From: Metarhizobium sp964253915 | GTDB lineage: Bacteria; Pseudomonadota; Alphaproteobacteria; Rhizobiales; Rhizobiaceae | Reading direction: 5' to 3' | Assembly (NCBI RefSeq): GCF_964253915.1 | Contig: NZ_CAXUSG020000026.1 | Coordinates: forward strand, 1 to 34,767 | DNA length: 34,767 nucleotides | Shown here: one piece after another, positions 33,127 to 34,767 of the stretch | Layout of the letters: each line of letters starts with the position of its first letter | Position numbering within the stretch: position 1 is the stretch's first letter | Translations under genes and position numbers: made by a program | The notes under the pieces: model-generated | The model's input: only the letters and a program-made list of their open reading frames with translations | Told to the model about the DNA's origin: nothing | Database searches by the model: none

Positions 33127-34662
33127 TTAATGAAAGTAGGCTTTGCCGCGAAGATTGGCATGCTCGCCGACGGCGGCAGGTTCGGCGGAATGTCGTGGTG
33201 CCTTGTAGGTGCTGATGAGCGCGCTGATGCTTTTGCAGGTCAGTCCGCCGATCTCGACGGCACGGGCAGAAACCGCCTCGGCCTGCACCGTAGGAATTGT
33301 CCGGTAGAGCTTCAGCACGCCGAGGCAGGTTCGAAAGCCTTGTTCGGGATGAGGACGGCTGGCCAGGATAGCGATGATCAGCCCTTCGGTCTGAGGCCCA
33401 ATGGAGGCGCCCCAGCGCTGGAACCTTGCAGGCGACCATTCGGCATAGCGCCGGTGCGAGCTGGGCATATGGTCAGGATCGGTTCCGTGGCGGGAACCAC
33501 CGTAACGGCGTTGGTGGGCTGCGATCCTCTTGCCCTTGAAGAAGACCTCGATCGTGCGGCTCGTGGCCCGGACATCGACCTGCTGGCGGATGAGCGTATG
33601 GGGCACGGAGTAGAAATAATGCTCGAACTCGACGTGGTAGTCGGTCGAGACCCGCGCCAGCTTCCACTCGGCGTACTCGTAGTTCTCTGCCGGAAGAGCC
33701 GCGAGCGCCGGGCGTTCCATGGTCTCGAACATCTCCTGGCGGGTTTGGCCCAAACGCTTCATGACGTGCGTGTTGATCCGCTTGACGGCATCCCGGATGG
33801 CAGCGTTAGCTTCCTCCAGTGAGAAGAAGGTCTGGTTGCGCAGTCGACCGAGGATGCAGCTTTGGGCGAAACGTACGCCGGCCTCGACTTTTGGCTTGTC
33901 TTTCGGCCGCTTCGGTCGCGCCGGAAGCACGCCGACGCCGTAATGGGCAGCCATCCTGCCGAAGCTGCGGTTGATCTCCGGATCGTAGAAGCTCGCCTTG
34001 TTGACGCCGGACTTCAAATTATCCGGAACGATAAGGCGCGGCACGCCGCCGAAGAAGGCGAACATGCGCACGTGCGAGCCGATCCAGTCCGGCAGGGTCT
34101 GGGTCCAGGTGGCTTCTGCAAAGGCATAGCTCGATGCGCCGAGCACGCCGACAAAGATCTCCGCCTCGCGGATCTCGCCCGTCTTGCGATCGACGATCGG
34201 CAGCTTCTTGCCGGAATAATCGACGAACACCTTGTCGCCAGCAATGTGGACCTGCCGCATCGTTGGCGTCAGACGCCGCTCAAAGCCGCGGAACAGGTCG
34301 CAGAACCGGCTGAAACCGTAGCCATCAGGATGAATGGCCCGGTATTCCTCCCACAGGATCGTCAGCGTCACGCCGGGCTTCTTCAGCTCGACCGCAACGA
34401 CGCTCCAATCGGGCTCTGGTAGTCGCCGCACCCCTTGTTTGGTGCCTTGCCGGGCGAAAAGTTTGCCTTCCAGGACGTCGTCAGTCAGATCGGCAGGCAA
34501 AGGCCAGGATAGTCCTGCCGTCGCAGCTCGCCCGATCCCGTCCTGCACCGTGCTGCGGGCAATCCCGAGCAGATCGGCAATATCGCGAACGCTCACGCCG
34601 TCTGATCGCAGTCGAAGCAAATGTCGTAGTTGTCTCATGGTCAGCCTTCGTCTCTTCGACAT
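33127..34662 (-). CDS. istA: IS21-family transposase IstA
   Basis: A 511-residue transposase. The N-terminal helix-turn-helix (SVRDIADLLGIARSTVQDGI, about residues 24-45) precedes the rve catalytic core: Asp in DKVFVDYSGKKLP, Asp in LIVPDNLKSGV and Glu in KDKPKVEAGVRFAQ. A Mu-type C-terminal beta-barrel follows (YSVPHTLIRQQVDVR, then TIEVFFKGKRIAAHQR). GAGGAG lies 5 bases before the ATG. Length is normal and all key residues are present, so the element may be active. Confidence 0.95.
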   Translation of the reverse strand: MSKRRRLTMRQLRHLLRLRSDGVSVRDIADLLGIARSTVQDGIGRAATAGLSWPLPADLTDDVLEGKLFARQGTKQGVRRLPEPDWSVVAVELKKPGVTLTILWEEYRAIHPDGYGFSRFCDLFRGFERRLTPTMRQVHIAGDKVFVDYSGKKLPIVDRKTGEIREAEIFVGVLGASSYAFAEATWTQTLPDWIGSHVRMFAFFGGVPRLIVPDNLKSGVNKASFYDPEINRSFGRMAAHYGVGVLPARPKRPKDKPKVEAGVRFAQSCILGRLRNQTFFSLEEANAAIRDAVKRINTHVMKRLGQTRQEMFETMERPALAALPAENYEYAEWKLARVSTDYHVEFEHYFYSVPHTLIRQQVDVRATSRTIEVFFKGKRIAAHQRRYGGSRHGTDPDHMPSSHRRYAEWSPARFQRWGASIGPQTEGLIIAILASRPHPEQGFRTCLGVLKLYRTIPTVQAEAVSARAVEIGGLTCKSISALISTYKAPRHSAEPAAVGEHANLRGKAYFH

Positions 34663-34736
34663 GCCATCTCCTCACGTTCAAAAGGAAATGCATGCCAAGG
34701 TTGCTGACCCAAGGGCACTGCTTATGTTGAAAAACT

Positions 34737-34767
34737 GTCCGGTATCAAATCGGAATCGCGTCCGGTT
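34737..34767 (-). repeat. IS21 right-end repeats (partial)
   Basis: GTCCGGT at 34737-34743 and 34760-34766, 23 bases apart, is the inverse of the left-end repeats. The element end lies beyond the window. Confidence 0.7.

Larger units (their letters stand above)
32222..34767 (-). mobile_element. IS21-family insertion sequence, right terminus just beyond window
   Basis: Contains istA and istB in the usual order on the minus strand, bounded by multiple subterminal ACCGGAC-type repeats. The left end is TGAAACCGGACAGG at 32222, starting with the TG typical of IS21. The window stops in the inverted counterpart (GCGTCCGGTT), which lacks only the last three bases predicted by symmetry (TCA). Size would be about 2.55 kb, normal for the family. 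Target duplication cannot be checked. Confidence 0.88.

Noticed and set aside
1..34767. CRISPR array, tRNA or rRNA genes
   Set aside because: No regularly spaced repeat-spacer pattern and no recognisable structural RNA was seen; the periodic repeats found are transposon end sites.

Overview
The window is GC-rich DNA that looks alphaproteobacterial, most likely Hyphomicrobiales (rhizobia, Mesorhizobium or Methylobacterium-like). This rests on the style of the etfBA and GroESL proteins and on the kinds of mobile elements present; no rRNA or tRNA is visible to confirm it. It reads as an accessory or plasmid-like region built by repeated insertion and deletion. Five different mobile elements are present, and at least seven genes are broken.

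Layout. (1) Bases 1-3762: a recombinase-in-trio (RIT) element of three translationally coupled tyrosine recombinases, inserted in an IS110-family transposase whose 3' part continues to 4560. (2) 5012-7698: a small conserved hypothetical gene, a groEL that carries a frameshifting deletion over the ATP-loop region, and a groES that lost its N-terminus to an IS3-family element (7625-8946). (3) 9152-11882: a stress-type gene group: BON-domain protein, HdeD-like membrane protein, peroxiredoxin, DsbA-like protein, and a PRC-barrel protein cut off by a transposon. (4) 11866-15472: a compact tniA-tniB-tniQ transposon with recognisable ends, no cargo and no target duplication. (5) 15456-22180, minus strand: a defence island. 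An Mrr-type nuclease gene is coupled to qatA, qatB and qatC. The qatD expected next is absent because the transposon abuts the end of qatC. Upstream lies an AbiE-type toxin/antitoxin pair whose toxin gene has an in-frame stop.

(6) 22182-23028: a deletion scar in which a short methylmalonyl-CoA mutase remnant meets a headless metallo-beta-lactamase-fold gene. (7) 23030-32221: a beta-oxidation regulon: tetR, etfB, etfA, acyl-CoA dehydrogenase, bifunctional enoyl-CoA hydratase/3-hydroxyacyl-CoA dehydrogenase, a thiolase closely resembling 3-oxoadipyl-CoA thiolase, a family III CoA-transferase, and a second tetR. The set suits activation and beta-oxidation of a dicarboxylate such as adipate to succinyl-CoA and acetyl-CoA. 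An identical 24-bp site with partial dyad symmetry lies upstream of etfB, the acyl-CoA dehydrogenase gene and the CoA-transferase gene, so these units probably answer to one TetR repressor. (8) 32222 to the window end: an IS21-family element (istA, istB) that interrupts the second tetR; its right terminus lies just past the window.

The most notable points are the three-copy operator defining a dicarboxylate-type regulon, the nuclease-qatABC operon with an apparent ATT start and no qatD, and two elements (TniABQ and IS3) that each join unrelated sequences without target duplications, suggesting that they drove deletions.
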